Assembly: GCA_004123355.1 (NCBI GenBank)
Contig: SCHM01000003.1
Span: 3,367,058-3,431,057, forward strand
Direction of reading: 5' to 3'
DNA length: 64,000 bases
Origin: Amphirosellinia nigrospora
Lineage: Eukaryota; Ascomycota; Sordariomycetes; Xylariales; Xylariaceae
Below the pieces are notes generated by a model. It did not search any database, was not told where the DNA came from, and saw only the letters and a program-made list of their open reading frames with translations. The position numbers were made by a program, and so were the translations under genes. Of this stretch, positions 1-12,876 are shown in pieces (position 1 is the stretch's first letter; every line of letters begins with the position of its first letter).

Positions 1-219
1 AACCTAAGACCTTCGCCGCCAACTCATCGGGGACTGCCAGTAGGAAGAGTAACAAATAAAGGTCTCCTCCTCCTCCTCTCCTCTTCTTGTGGGGATCGTC
101 TGTTCACATCTTACACTTCCTTTCGGCCCCAACAAGCAGCATTATACACATTAGAGTTGCTTCGCATTTCTACCAGCCTTACCTATAACCAAACACGGCC
201 AAGGTACAACGCCAACATC

Positions 220-510
220 ATGTGTATGAAAGCTAACTGCAGTCAATGTGGTATGTTTTATCTCACCTTCCTTTCCCGTGACAGATGCATGTTGGTCTGG
301 CCCAGGTTACACCAGGGTTTTGTTTTACTGGGGCTTATACTCTAGCGATGCCGGCGTTACTTACTGACCCGCGAAACAGGAAAGACGTCGTGGCAGGGCT
401 GCGGTGCCCACGTCGCCGCGGTGTTAGATTTGGTCCCGGCAGACCAGCTGTGCACCTGTCAGCCCAAGTTCGAGTCGAACGGCAAGGAGTATCCGCCCAA
501 GGCCAAATGA
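220..510 (+). CDS. Small cysteine-rich CxxC protein (about 53 aa), two exons
   Basis: I reconstruct two exons, 220-250 and 380-510, with a 129-nt intron (251-379, donor GTATGT, acceptor ACAG). The joined frame is open from ATG to TGA with no error. The product starts MCMKANCSQCGKTSWQGCG, continues with a short helix-like stretch, then a second cysteine pair (LCTC) and a C-terminus ending YPPKAK. Three cysteine groups (CxxC, a single C after SWQG, and CxC) suggest a small metal-binding or disulfide module. It resembles, from memory, a widespread family of tiny uncharacterised fungal proteins of the W-x-GCG-x-H type; I cannot name a function. No signal peptide is visible, so it is probably intracellular. 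Its lack of a frameshift contrasts with the larger neighbours. Confidence 0.68.
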
Positions 511-954
511 CGGTTCCCTTGGTCTTTCTGGTAGCCTCACCAACTGCCCGGGGAAAAAGAAGGCCAGATTGTCCGTCAATCGCCTAATGATTTGGGCTCG
601 ACCGCTTCTGGCGGCAATCAATATGATGGGCACGTATTTCGTGGTTAGGCATGTTATAAGACTATCTACGGAGAACTGTCAAATGGACTATGTGGGCGTG
701 GGAGGCGGATGGTGTACAAATGATCGGGCGGTACCAATGGCATTGATTTCAATTGAGATGCTAATTTTCTATGTCTATAAAGCAACGGACCCCACCCCTT
801 CGTCTCTTGAATGTAAAAGTTCATGATCTCACTCCGATAGCATGATCCGTAGCTTTAACTCCTTTTCGCCCTCCAAATGCTCCCCGCTCGGCGCCACGCA
901 TAGCCTCTATAGCCTTGCAGTAAGAATTGTAATATGGTCTATACCGCCTCATTT
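511..954. other. Intergenic, no supported gene
   Basis: Convergent gap between the small Cys-rich gene and the old yellow enzyme gene. Short open frames occur here but none has recognisable domains or splice structure; I read it as two 3' untranslated regions. Confidence 0.5.
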
Positions 955-2307
<1,353 letters not shown>

Positions 2308-3841
2308 GTTATTGGATATCAATCCCACCGAATGGATATTTTAGAAAAGACAATATTTAGCCAAGGGCCTCGAAGAAGAAAGCTATCTGCGTGTTACGAA
2401 CTAGGACGTCGAGTACGATGCTGTGCCGAGAGAGAAAATCAAACCCGGATGTCGACGTCCATTTTATTTATATGAATCCATTCACACAGGGCTCCTGCTT
2501 AACAACCCGCTCAGAAACGATGTCGAAAAAAGATACCCGAATAGTCATGAGCATCTAAGGGATGAATAAGCGTTTGCATCGTATATCTCATCAGCGATTG
2601 GAGGCAAATGGCCGCAATAGTCATGATTGGATCGTGCGTCATGGGCTGCATCAACTTATGGGCCTCGGTTGGGCGTAGAAATGTAACCCCGACCCTGGTA
2701 CCCCCCCATTATGTGATCCGATAATGCGCAAATGTAAGAATTGGTGGTTACATTATTATCGCTGACTAAGGGTAAAGTTCGGGATCTCGTCTCGTTCGTT
2801 GCTCACGAAGTAGGCGAATGGCGAGGGCATCCTAAAGGGATTTATTGAGAGACCTTTTTAATAATATTCACGTAGTACAAACTCGTGTCTAAGTTGCACC
2901 AGTACCTACTTCAAGGTTGGCATGGGGGCCTGAGCCAACCTATCCGGCTAAAGCTGGGTTTTTGCATGTTTCAACAGTTTCCTGCCCGCTCGGGCTCTGC
3001 TCGTCTTACCCAAGTTCCTACATACTCAGTACTTAGGTAGGTATCGTAACACAAGGGAACAACCTTAGCGAGGTCCTCTGCCAGGTTGCATTTACAATTC
3101 CAATTACACTAAGACTACCTACCTACCTGGTAGTTGTATAGGTTTACTGAGTGACTAAAGCAGGACCCGCTTAAGAGAGGAAGACGGGCAGTCGAGAGTT
3201 ATCAACAAGACACTATGGCGGAGTGGTTTACACATAATTAGAAATGCGACATTTAGACCAGTACAATTCCTTAAGCTCAATACTGAGTAGATGACGGTAT
3301 GGCGGCGAGATTACCTGGAGTTATATAAGCACTACCCCTACTGTGACGATCGGGCCAAAAGCGGCATGTGCCTGCGAGGTAGGATTCTGATTTTGATTCC
3401 AATACAGGTTAGTAAAATCTGCCTGGGATCTACACTATGGTGATTCAGGTACGCCACCTCAAACCTCAAACACCAGGTCCTGACCAGGACCCTGTCACAG
3501 CTTTTGTGTGCTGGCACTACCGTGCCCGGCCTGCGCCTTCGTGTTTCGTCTCATATGTCGGCGGATCACAGGGATTCCTGCAGGGGAAGCTCCAAGAGTT
3601 GTTGAGCTTCACGATTACCGAAGTAGAGCTGCAAATGGTCTTCTCTTATCATTTGCCAGGTATCAGGTCGTCCTGGGATGACACCCAAAAAGGATAGCAT
3701 CCCCTGAATGGGGGATGTGATTGAAGCTCTCTCGAACTGCCATGTGAAGCTAAAACCAACTTGCCCTTTTCTTCTTCTATCTCTATTTACTGTGTTAGTA
3801 GAAACCCCATCCGGTCGAGTGTATTACCATCTCCTGTTCCG
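2308..3841. other. Intergenic, about 1.5 kb
   Basis: Divergent gap between the OYE and BTB genes. It contains short CCTA/TAGG palindromic tracts (3040-3060 and 3116-3140) and, at 3321-3350, a TATATAAG...CCCCTACTGTGACGA segment also found near 43216. An 86-codon open frame at 3437-3697 has no recognisable features. Confidence 0.5.
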
Positions 3842-4782
3842 ATGCCAGCTTTCATTGAACAACCAAGTGACAAAATTGGAAAGATGACAAACATGTCGGT
3901 TGGAAAGGGAGGTCCCATCACTTTAAGCTCGTGAGTACTTGCGCATCGGCGTTGTTAACCATCTATCTAATAAGTGGACAGAGATATGGTGGACAGCTCG
4001 GATATCGTCAAAGTCATGGTTGGTCCTAAACGCGACGAGTTCTTCATCCAAGGCGGCTCTTAACTTCATGCGAATACTTCCGTGCACGGCTCGACCTTGC
4101 CCAAAATCAAACCTCGCTTGTCATTCGGTTGGATGGCCAATGCTCCGATATGTTCTCGCTCTTCGAATATTGGCTCTCTGAGAGAAAGGGCCTGAGCAAA
4201 TTTATCGACGATGCCGAGTTCGACCAGTCGTGCGAAGAATTACACTGGGACCTTGTTAACCTGCAGATATTCGCCGCGAATATCGGCGAGGCTGCATTGC
4301 AAGACGTAGCGATGGATGCTTTGCAAGACCTTTATCTACGATGCAACTGGGAGATCGATCCCGAACTCGTCAAGTTCGTGTATACCGAATGTGACGCCGA
4401 GGCGAGCTATTGCCTTCGCAACCTTCGCAGGTGGATTGTGGCCATGATAGCCTGGGGGATGGGCGACGTAGAAGAAAGGGGTGGGCTGGAGACGATGTTT
4501 GGCGAGTGTGCTGGCTTGCGAGAAGAGTACGACAGCCACCTGAAGAAGGTTTCCGCTAGCAAACTAGACGTCGACTTTAAGAACCCCCAACTCCGGCTAC
4601 CCTCGAACAACTTAAGGAGCGAGGAGCGCCATTTCGGATATCGTCAATGCTCATTCCATACCCATCGGTCAACCGTCGGCCAAAGACGTTGCCCGCATGC
4701 ACATTCGCTTTCCCCGTTGGCGTACTCTCCCCTAACAGACGGATATGTTGGGTCCGACTCGGAACGAAGCGAGGTTATTTAA
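3842..4782 (+). CDS. BTB/POZ domain protein, one frameshift
   Basis: Exon 1 is 3842-3930, intron 3931-3981 (51 nt, GTGAGT...ACAG), exon 2 3982-4782. The ATG at 3842 is the first in frame; 3884 and 3893 are alternatives. The product begins with a short leader, then the typical fungal BTB start SSDIVKVMVGPKRDEFFI, in which the protein protects or interprets a 'standards of gene product X' style ligand-free fold: SDxVxV, FxxHK-like strand, then a C-terminal helical part (AANIGEAALQDVAMDALQDLY and following). This family is very numerous in Pezizomycotina; members are thought to act as cullin-3 adaptors or dimerisation modules, but the job of this one is unknown. The frame breaks at about 4058 (GGCTCTTAAC), where one extra C restores CEYFRARLDLAQNQTS and continuity into the rest. 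Confidence 0.72.
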
Positions 4783-5667
4783 GCCCACTTATCAAGCAGG
4801 TTTTACTGTCGGAATATTTTCTACTGTCTTGGCAAACGGCCATATGAACTCTCGCGAGTCACACTGTTTTAAGGGAATGCGAAACAAAACCACGCGTCTT
4901 CTCTCGTCAAAATAATCAAAACTTGTACAACACTATAAGGGACTGGGAACTATGGAGGTGGGTGTTAGATCTACGGTTAGTTATCTCTTTCGCTCTAGGT
5001 AAGGCTCCCTGACATTATAGAAAGTTACATATAACTAATACGATCATTTAGAGCACTTTAATTAGTAGACGGTACATTGGGTGTAACTTGGAAAGTTATA
5101 TATTTAATGTCAAATCCATAGTGCCTTGCTAAACGCGCAGTGGATAAAATTAGATAAATAATAATGTCTTATATATTTGGGGAGAGGGAAACGAAGCCTC
5201 TTCGTTCAAAACCAACTGTCATGCGCTCGGTGCTGAGTAGAATACACCTAGTGAGTTTAGACTGCCTAATTAGTAGGCTATCTAGAATAAACAGTTACTT
5301 AAGCTATGATTAGAAAACCCCTATCGAATAATATTTTGTTATTATTGTTACCTTAGGTAGTTTGTTTCGAAATTTTGGTGTCAATTTAGGTTATCGGCCG
5401 GGAAAGACCGGTACCTATGTTCAGGCGAGCGACGGTAATGCTAGCTTGCTGAGCTGGCCCGTGTCACGTGAAACAGTGCTTGCCCCATAGCTGCTAGTGA
5501 GCTGTCCAATAGCAAGCAGGCATTTCCAATTGCTTCAAGTGCTGAGCACTTTTTCAGACCATCACTCCATCACTGGGTCCAGCTCTCACCACTCAACCTC
5601 CGACTTCTCCCCTCCACCAAACCACCAATTGACTTGTCAACCGGCTGGTCCACGACCCTTGCCCGAC
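4783..5667. other. Intergenic, AT-rich; promoter of cytochrome c1
   Basis: Positions 4900-5400 are AT-rich and without gene signals. The last 200 bases are the cytochrome c1 promoter, with a CACGTG palindrome and a CCAAT box. Confidence 0.5.
5465..5510 (+). promoter_or_regulatory. CACGTG E-box and CCAAT box upstream of cytochrome c1
   Basis: CACGTG lies at 5465-5470 inside the longer palindrome TCACGTGA, and CCAAT at 5506-5510, about 160-200 bases before the cytochrome c1 ATG. CCAAT boxes are bound by the Hap/AnCF complex, which controls respiratory genes in fungi; use of these particular sites is inference. Confidence 0.4.
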
Positions 5668-6882
5668 ATGTTGGCAAGATCGACCCTGCGCTCGATGCGC
5701 ATCCTCAATGGCGCCCGGAATGGAACCACCGGCGTGGCCAAGGTACGACAGAACCCGTCCCGAGCCCGAGCCCGACCTGCTCACCCCTAGTCGTGGTCGA
5801 GGTCGAGGTCGACATTCGAGACTAATCGCTTATCGTGTGTAGAGGTTCATGTCCAGCTCCGGCGCCTCTACCGAATCCCCCATGAAGCTCAACATGGCCG
5901 CCGCCGCTTCCACCGCTCTCGCTATTGGATCCGTCGCCTGGTACTACCATCTCTACGGGCCGACTGCGTATGCCATGACGCCTGCCGAGGAAGGGTGAGT
6001 TGTTGGATGCTCTACTCGACGCTATAAATCTACGATCCTGTAAATGCCGTCGTGGCAGGTGCCTAGTTAACCAGCAACCGTCAGTCTCCATCCTACAAAA
6101 TACCCTTGGGTCCACGAGCAGTGGCTTAAGACCTTCGACCACCAAGCGTAAGCCATCGCATTCGCTCCTTGTCTGGCTATGCTATTCCTTTCTCACCCGC
6201 TTCAACAGTCTTCGCCGAGGTTTCCAGGTCTACCAGGAAGTCTGCATGGCTTGCCACTCTCTGAGTCGTATTCCTTACCGATCTCTCGTCGGCACTATCC
6301 TTACTGTGGACGAGGCCAAGGCCTTGGCCGAGGAGAACGAATACGACAGTGAGCCCAACGACGAGGGTGAAATCGAGAAGCGTCCTGGAAAGCTGTCCGA
6401 CTATATCCCAGCCCCTTACAAGAACGATGAGGCTGCCCGAGCTGCCAACAACGGTGCTCTACCCCCGATCTAAGCTTGATAATCAAGGGCCGTCACGGCG
6501 GTTGCGACTACGTCTTCAGCTTATTAACCGGTTACCCTGATGAGCCCCCTGCTGGTGCTCAAGTCGGTGCCGGCCTCAACTTCAACCCTATTTCCCCGGT
6601 ACGGGCATTGCCATGGCTCGTGTTCTCTACGACGGTCTGGTTGAGTACGAAGACGAAACACCTGCGACAACATCTCAGATGGCCAAGGATGTCGTAGAAT
6701 TTCTCAACTGGGCTGCGGAACCTGAGATGGATGACCGGAAGCGCATGGGTCTGAAGGTTATAGCTGTCACCAGCGTCTTGTTTGCCCTCAGCGTATGGGT
6801 GAAGAGATATAAGTGGGCGTCACTTAAGTCAAGGAAGATAGTCTATGACCCTCCAAAGGTGTCAAACAAGGTCCGTAACTAA
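5668..6882 (+). CDS. CYT1: Cytochrome c1, heme subunit of mitochondrial complex III, two frameshifts
   Basis: Catalytic c-type cytochrome of the bc1 complex; passes electrons from the Rieske protein to cytochrome c. Exons: 5668-5742, 5843-5994, 6085-6147, 6209-6882 with introns of 100, 90 and 61 nt, all GT-AG. The N-terminus ([13 protein letters not shown]) is a mitochondrial presequence, followed by a hydrophobic sorting segment ([16 protein letters not shown]). The heme site CMACH follows VYQEV at about 6241-6258. The C-terminal membrane anchor is [22 protein letters not shown] and the tail ends [12 protein letters not shown]. Two breaks, about 6469 (C5, expected C6, before [12 protein letters not shown]) and about 6590 (one T missing before [15 protein letters not shown]), each need one base in a homopolymer. 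Corrected length about 321 aa, normal for the family. Confidence 0.95.
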
Positions 6883-7577
6883 AAGCCGATGCCTGTATGT
6901 ACTACTAGACTCCCAACAATTCCTTTGTATGTGGAAAAGGGATGAGGACTTTGATGTTGCCAGGGGGGTGAAGCAGCCCCAGACCTCGGTTCTAGAGTGT
7001 AAATCAAATTTCTCTGTTTTAGACGTTCACAGAGTATTGCTTGCTTGGTTACTTGAGAATTTAGCGAGTGGTATGCACGCACATAGAGTCAAAATGGCAT
7101 GTATGCATTATAATCCTTTACGGCAGTCATCTTGCCTAGATCCTCTGCAATGGTGCAATTTTCAAGATAGATACCAATAGCATTAATACTCAGCCAACGG
7201 CCATTGTTTTATAATAATTCTGGTCTCGCAGCGAATTGACTCATATGGTTAGCCCCACATGCCTCCACCTGCCTCTATCTAGTCTCAGTCTTTATTTACT
7301 GTCGATCCTTTATGGTATCTAGATTCACCAAGACTCCTTTACATATATGTCATTCACGCAGCATACTAGATACATATAACATCAGTTATTTTAATTGTCC
7401 ACCAACCCCAAGATTATAGACAGGTCGTTACCATGACTGCAGTTCACCCACACCGAAATAGACATCTTCCCCCAGCTCACCGCATACCCAACCCGCCTAC
7501 CTTCCGTGGCTTACTCCATAACTTGATATCCAATCTATCTTCGTTAGGAAAGGTTCATTGCGAGTCACTACTCCGAA
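6883..7577. other. Intergenic between cytochrome c1 and the DNA glycosylase
   Basis: 3' flank of cytochrome c1 and 5' flank of the glycosylase gene. An ATG at 7434 begins a short frame that might be an extra upstream exon of the glycosylase, but I see no convincing splice junction. Confidence 0.4.
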
Positions 7578-9380
7578 TTGGAAGAGGATTACGATGCCAT
7601 GGATTTCACCCAGCGCACAGACCAATCGGCGGCCGCCAATCACCAGGCAACCACTCTATCCGATGATTTTATGTTTGGCTTCAACATTGTGGATGACGAT
7701 GAGAGAGAATACTTGGCTGAGGTAGCTAAACATGGAATGGGGAATGAGGACGATATTCAAGGTTTTATTCGCCTCGGTCTCCTCCGCGGAATGGAAGAAT
7801 GGGAACAGGCAATTTGTTGCGCCTCTGCGATGAGAGATCGAGCATCTTTCAACGATCCCTTGGATGGGCAAGACATTCTCACCTTCTTGGCAAAGATTTA
7901 TCGTGTTGATGGGCCATGCCATGCCACAACTCCCAGTCTCCTCTCCACGAACTTAGACCCTCCGACCAGGGTGGAGGAATACCACTGGAAAGACCGGCTG
8001 GCAAGAAGAGACGGGCCAAAGTTACAGACTCTCCTTATTGGGCAACAACGTCGATACCAGTACGCAAAGAAGGTAACCAGTCAACAAACCACCAAGAGGC
8101 CAAAGTAGCGGCGGAGGTGAAGGAGGCTTCGACGAAATGCAGATTCAATGGCGCAATATCTCCAAAGCCTATGGTTCCTGCAGAAGAGTCCGAAGATGAT
8201 ACAGCAAGGCTTGGATGTGAAGACCCCGAGTTTTTAAGGATACCGTCATGTTTGGACACTCAAGGAGACACTCAAGGAGACACTCAAGGAATTGTATGCC
8301 AACATAAAGACAACATTACGGGAGAAATGCGAGAAGATCTCGGTTCAAACTTACCCGAGCCCAGGCCTAACACCCCTACGATTGAAGATATGGACTCGGT
8401 GCAGTTGAACACTGCATCCGAGAGAACAAGCGAACAGGAGGGCATCGGAATAACCCAAGCCCCGTCGGACGAGGAACATAAGCAATCGCCAACACAAAAA
8501 GCGACACCGAAGCGCAAAACAGAATCTCCCTACTTCGAGACCAAGAAAACAGAAGTGCCCAGCCCAGCAAAGTCGGTATCAAAAAGCCCCAACAAGAGGC
8601 CGCCGCGCGGTACCGTCTCAGCGCTGCCCTTCCCGCGTCTCGACAGCCCGCGGTTCGGGCTGATCCAAGAGGAGCTGGCCGCCGACCCGTTCCGCCTGCT
8701 CATCGCCGTGACGTTCCTCGTCCGCACGTCGGGGAAGGCCGCGATCCCCGTGTTCCGGGCCCTCATGGAGCGCTATCCGACACCGAGTCGCCTCGCCGAG
8801 GCTGACACGGCCGACATCGTGGCCATGATTAAGCATCTGGGCCTCGGCGCCGTGCGCGCCGCGACCATCCAGCGATACGCGCGCGCCTGGCTGGAAACCC
8901 CGCCTCGGAACGGCGTCCGGTACCCCGTTAAGGGGTATCATCCCAACTCTACTGAAGGGGACATCTTGATGCACAGTAACGATTTTTCTTCTTTCCCTAC
9001 CGAGACAACGGCTTCCTCGACAGGGTGGGAAATCGGCCACCTGACGCAGGGACCGTACGCGCTGGACAGCTGGCGCATCTTCTGCCGCGACGTGCTGCGG
9101 GGCGTGGCGAAGGACTGGAAGGGCGGAGGGCGCGAGGGCGAGTTCCAGCCCGAGTGGATGCGCGTGCTGCCCGCGGATAAGGAGCTGCGGGCGTGTCTGC
9201 GTTGGATGTGGATGCGGGAAGGCTGGGCTTTGGGACCCGGCCACGGGCGAGAAGACCATTCTCCCGGATGAGTTGCGCCGCGCTGTTCAGGATCGGAGGG
9301 TTGGCTGGGATGAGACTGGAAACTTGAGGATCTTGGATTGCGTGATTGAGCCTGCAGGCTACGCTAGACTTGTCCCATGA
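7578..9380 (+). CDS. HhH-GPD DNA glycosylase, MBD4-like (thymine/uracil mismatch type), frameshifted
   Basis: Base-excision repair glycosylase. The C-terminal catalytic domain (about 8640-9380) has the order FGLIQEELAADPFRLLIAVTFLVRTSG, a helix-hairpin-helix region (IKHLGLGAVRAATIQRYA), and the MBD4-type active-site segment LTQGPYALDSWRIFCRD with the catalytic aspartate. The N-terminal 350 residues are low-complexity with two SPYW/SPYF motifs (TDSPYW, TESPYF) and three exact 12-bp repeats. No methyl-CpG-binding domain is visible, as is usual in fungi. Frame changes occur around 7915-7990 and at about 9225 (GCTTTGGGACCC), after which DELRRAVQDRRVGWDETG continues to TGA at 9378-9380. The start at 7578 is the first good ATG; 7593 is an alternative. 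It is convergent with DAHP synthase. Confidence 0.8.
8255..8290 (+). repeat. Three exact tandem copies of a 12-bp unit in coding sequence
   Basis: The unit GACACTCAAGGA occurs at 8255-8266, 8267-8278 and 8279-8290 and encodes DTQG three times in the disordered N-terminal part of the glycosylase. The unit keeps frame, so copy-number changes would be tolerated. Confidence 0.95.
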
Positions 9381-9782
9381 GATTATCCGTGTGAGATGTC
9401 AAGAGAGCTCTTCCTGTTTGAGACTGCTAGTTGTATATGGACAATTACTGGGAACATCAAAAGACACCATGGCAGTTTGATATTTGTACATGTGCCTCGA
9501 GCAGCACTATTTTCTACATATGGGGTCGATCCCGTACACCGTAACTAGCAACATCAAATACGGGAGTATAGTTGAAACACCCGTGAATATTACTCTCCAT
9601 GTTGAAGCCTCTTGCGCAGCCGGTAATCGCATTCAAGCAGAGGTAAACCCAATTAACTTCTATACGCTGACTTTTTTTTTGGCCCCATTATCCCCTTTTA
9701 GAAAGCGCCTTTTTCGGTCTACTTCTTTAGATTAAATCAAAAAGAGAGACTGTTCAAAAATATGACTGGCGCAACCTCAAAA
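9381..9782. other. Intergenic, convergent 3' flanks
   Basis: 3' ends of the glycosylase (+) and DAHP synthase (-). Contains a T9-10 run near 9670. No gene recognised. Confidence 0.5.
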
Positions 9783-11077
<1,295 letters not shown>

Positions 11078-11648
11078 GATTAGATAGGACTGGGTGCCGT
11101 CGAATGTCGGCAAAGGCTGAATACGGATTGGAGCAAGTATGTAGTTAATTCAGGCCAAGATATTTTGGGATCTGGGTATTCTCGGTGCTAGGTAGGTAAT
11201 TGATTAGCTAGACGAGAGAAGTTGGTATGCGAAATGATGGTTTAGTGGGGTGTTGATGCTAGTAGTCATATAGTGGGGGAAGGGATGAATACAACCACTT
11301 GGGAGCGACAGCGGCCTGAATTTTTCTATTCTGATGATGACTCTAGGAGGGGTCCGATGGCGGGGTTATTCGCTGCATAATATAAGCTCTGATAACCTCT
11401 TAGACACGACCTTAGTAGATACCTGAATAATAAAGGCAGACGAACTACAAATGCCGACTGGACACCTCAAATGCACTTTTAATATGTTATTCGAGCTATT
11501 ATAGTGTTGGATAGCTTTTAATTTGACTTATTTACTTTTGTGTTGTGTTGTGGTGGTACTTGTATACAGGCCTGTAATACCTCGCGTCCTGTAGCTTACC
11601 TGGTGTTGCAGAACTTTGAAGCACCATCATATCTAAACCATCATCTAT
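11078..11648. other. Intergenic: DAHP synthase promoter and AIG1-like 3' flank
   Basis: Upstream region of the DAHP synthase gene on the minus strand. A short CTAGGTAGGTAA tract lies near 11190. I see no gene and no clear general-control (TGACTCA) site. Confidence 0.45.
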
Positions 11649-12397
11649 TCATTCACCTTTTGTCCGAATCCCTACATGAACCCCATTAACCTTCCCATAC
11701 AGCCACTTCAGTAATATAGTGCTGCCAGTCATTAGGAAAGCCGAAAATGTAAACAGCATTGCACGCTGCCATGTGCTGAGTATGTCGAAAATTGGGTAAG
11801 GGTACCTAGAACATATCCCTGATGAGCAACACTGGAAGTAACCAACGAAAACATGCATTGACGCTTACCATCCATTTCGTGTATAGCAGTATTCAACCCA
11901 GAACCAATACAGCATCGCTAAAGTCTGACTCAAGGCCACTGTAGCGAGATGATCTATTGTCCACGGTGGACTCAACAAAAGGAGGTCTACAGTAAGAAAC
12001 AGGCCGGGGGCTGCGTGAAACCCGAAATTAGGTATGAAATCGAGTGCAGATTCCGGCGGGAAAACGAGGTTCTTATCAATTGCGCAGAGTCCCAAAAGAG
12101 GATGGTGATGAGCACCTCTAACGGGGTTGAGCACACGGCGAGGGCATTCTTAACTTGGAAGAGGCCGGGCGATAGCGTCAGATCAGCAAGGAGGCCTACG
12201 ACAAAGGTGCAGAGAGCCAGGGCAAGGCCGATAATAGTCAGAAATTGGTAGTGCCCTCCAAACCCAGCAGGCATTGGCGTCTCCCAGTGAGCGAGGAATC
12301 GAAATGATGCTAGGAACGAGGCGATACCGGCGGTGTGCAGCAGCATCGAGAACTGCCTCGATGGCGAAGAAAGTCGTTGAAGAGGATGCCGGGCCAT
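11649..12397 (-). CDS. FAR-17a/AIG1-like integral membrane protein, one frameshift
   Basis: Multi-pass membrane protein of the androgen-induced-gene family; animal members are threonine hydrolases of branched fatty-acid esters of hydroxy fatty acids, the fungal role is unproven. Exon 1 is 12397-11869, intron 11868-11806 (63 nt, GTAAGC...CTAG), exon 2 11805-11649. Membrane segments are visible: MLLHTAGIASFLASF, FLTIIGLALALCTFVVGLLA, a segment with FHAAPGLFLTVDLLLLSPPW, ALSQTLAMLYWFW, and MLFTFSAFLMTGSTILLKW. The family-typical DKNLVFPPE and the following histidine are in the second frame; the shift is at about 12071. It shares a 480-bp divergent promoter with the cyclophilin gene. Confidence 0.82.
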
Positions 12398-12876
12398 TTG
12401 GTGCTACTTTTGCAAGAGGATATGAAATGAGTTTCTGTAGTTCTAGTGATCATATATACAACACAGGCGTATAAATCATGTCCTTTAATGCGAGACGTAA
12501 AAAGAGGGTGCTGGCTTTAATTCAACGTTTGGTAATTTTAGCTAAAGTTGAGGAAGGGTGATATCCGTCGCAGTAAGTACTTCAGTCTGTGAATACCTTG
12601 ATGACGCCATTCATGGCACTTATGCCAGGGCAAGTTCCAGCGGTCTGGGATCGCAGTGGGGCCATCGGCCTCTTCAAGTTCCGTGATTCCACTAACCTGG
12701 GAGCTTGGCCTGTGATTCCGTAGCTACCCCAAATTTCAGCAATCGTAAGATAGTGAGACGATATCACTAACTACGAAGCGTGCTGGATTCACAATAGGAG
12801 TATTGTAAGAAAATCATTCGATTGTTTTCTTCTTTTCAACTAAATATTTAGAAGATTCAGGTTTTATCACAAAACA
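12398..12876. promoter_or_regulatory. Divergent promoter region between AIG1-like and cyclophilin genes
   Basis: The two genes are transcribed away from each other with 479 bases between start codons, so both promoters lie here. No specific operator recognised. The short open frame at 12582-12767 (-) has no recognisable features. Confidence 0.5.

Noticed and set aside
285-587. A 100-codon open frame overlapping the small Cys-rich gene
   Set aside because: Arg/Pro-rich chance frame; the spliced alternative frame gives a coherent protein with patterned cysteines.
3437-3697. Open frame of 86 codons upstream of the BTB gene
   Set aside because: No domain, no signal peptide, no splice context, and no codon pattern that sets it apart.
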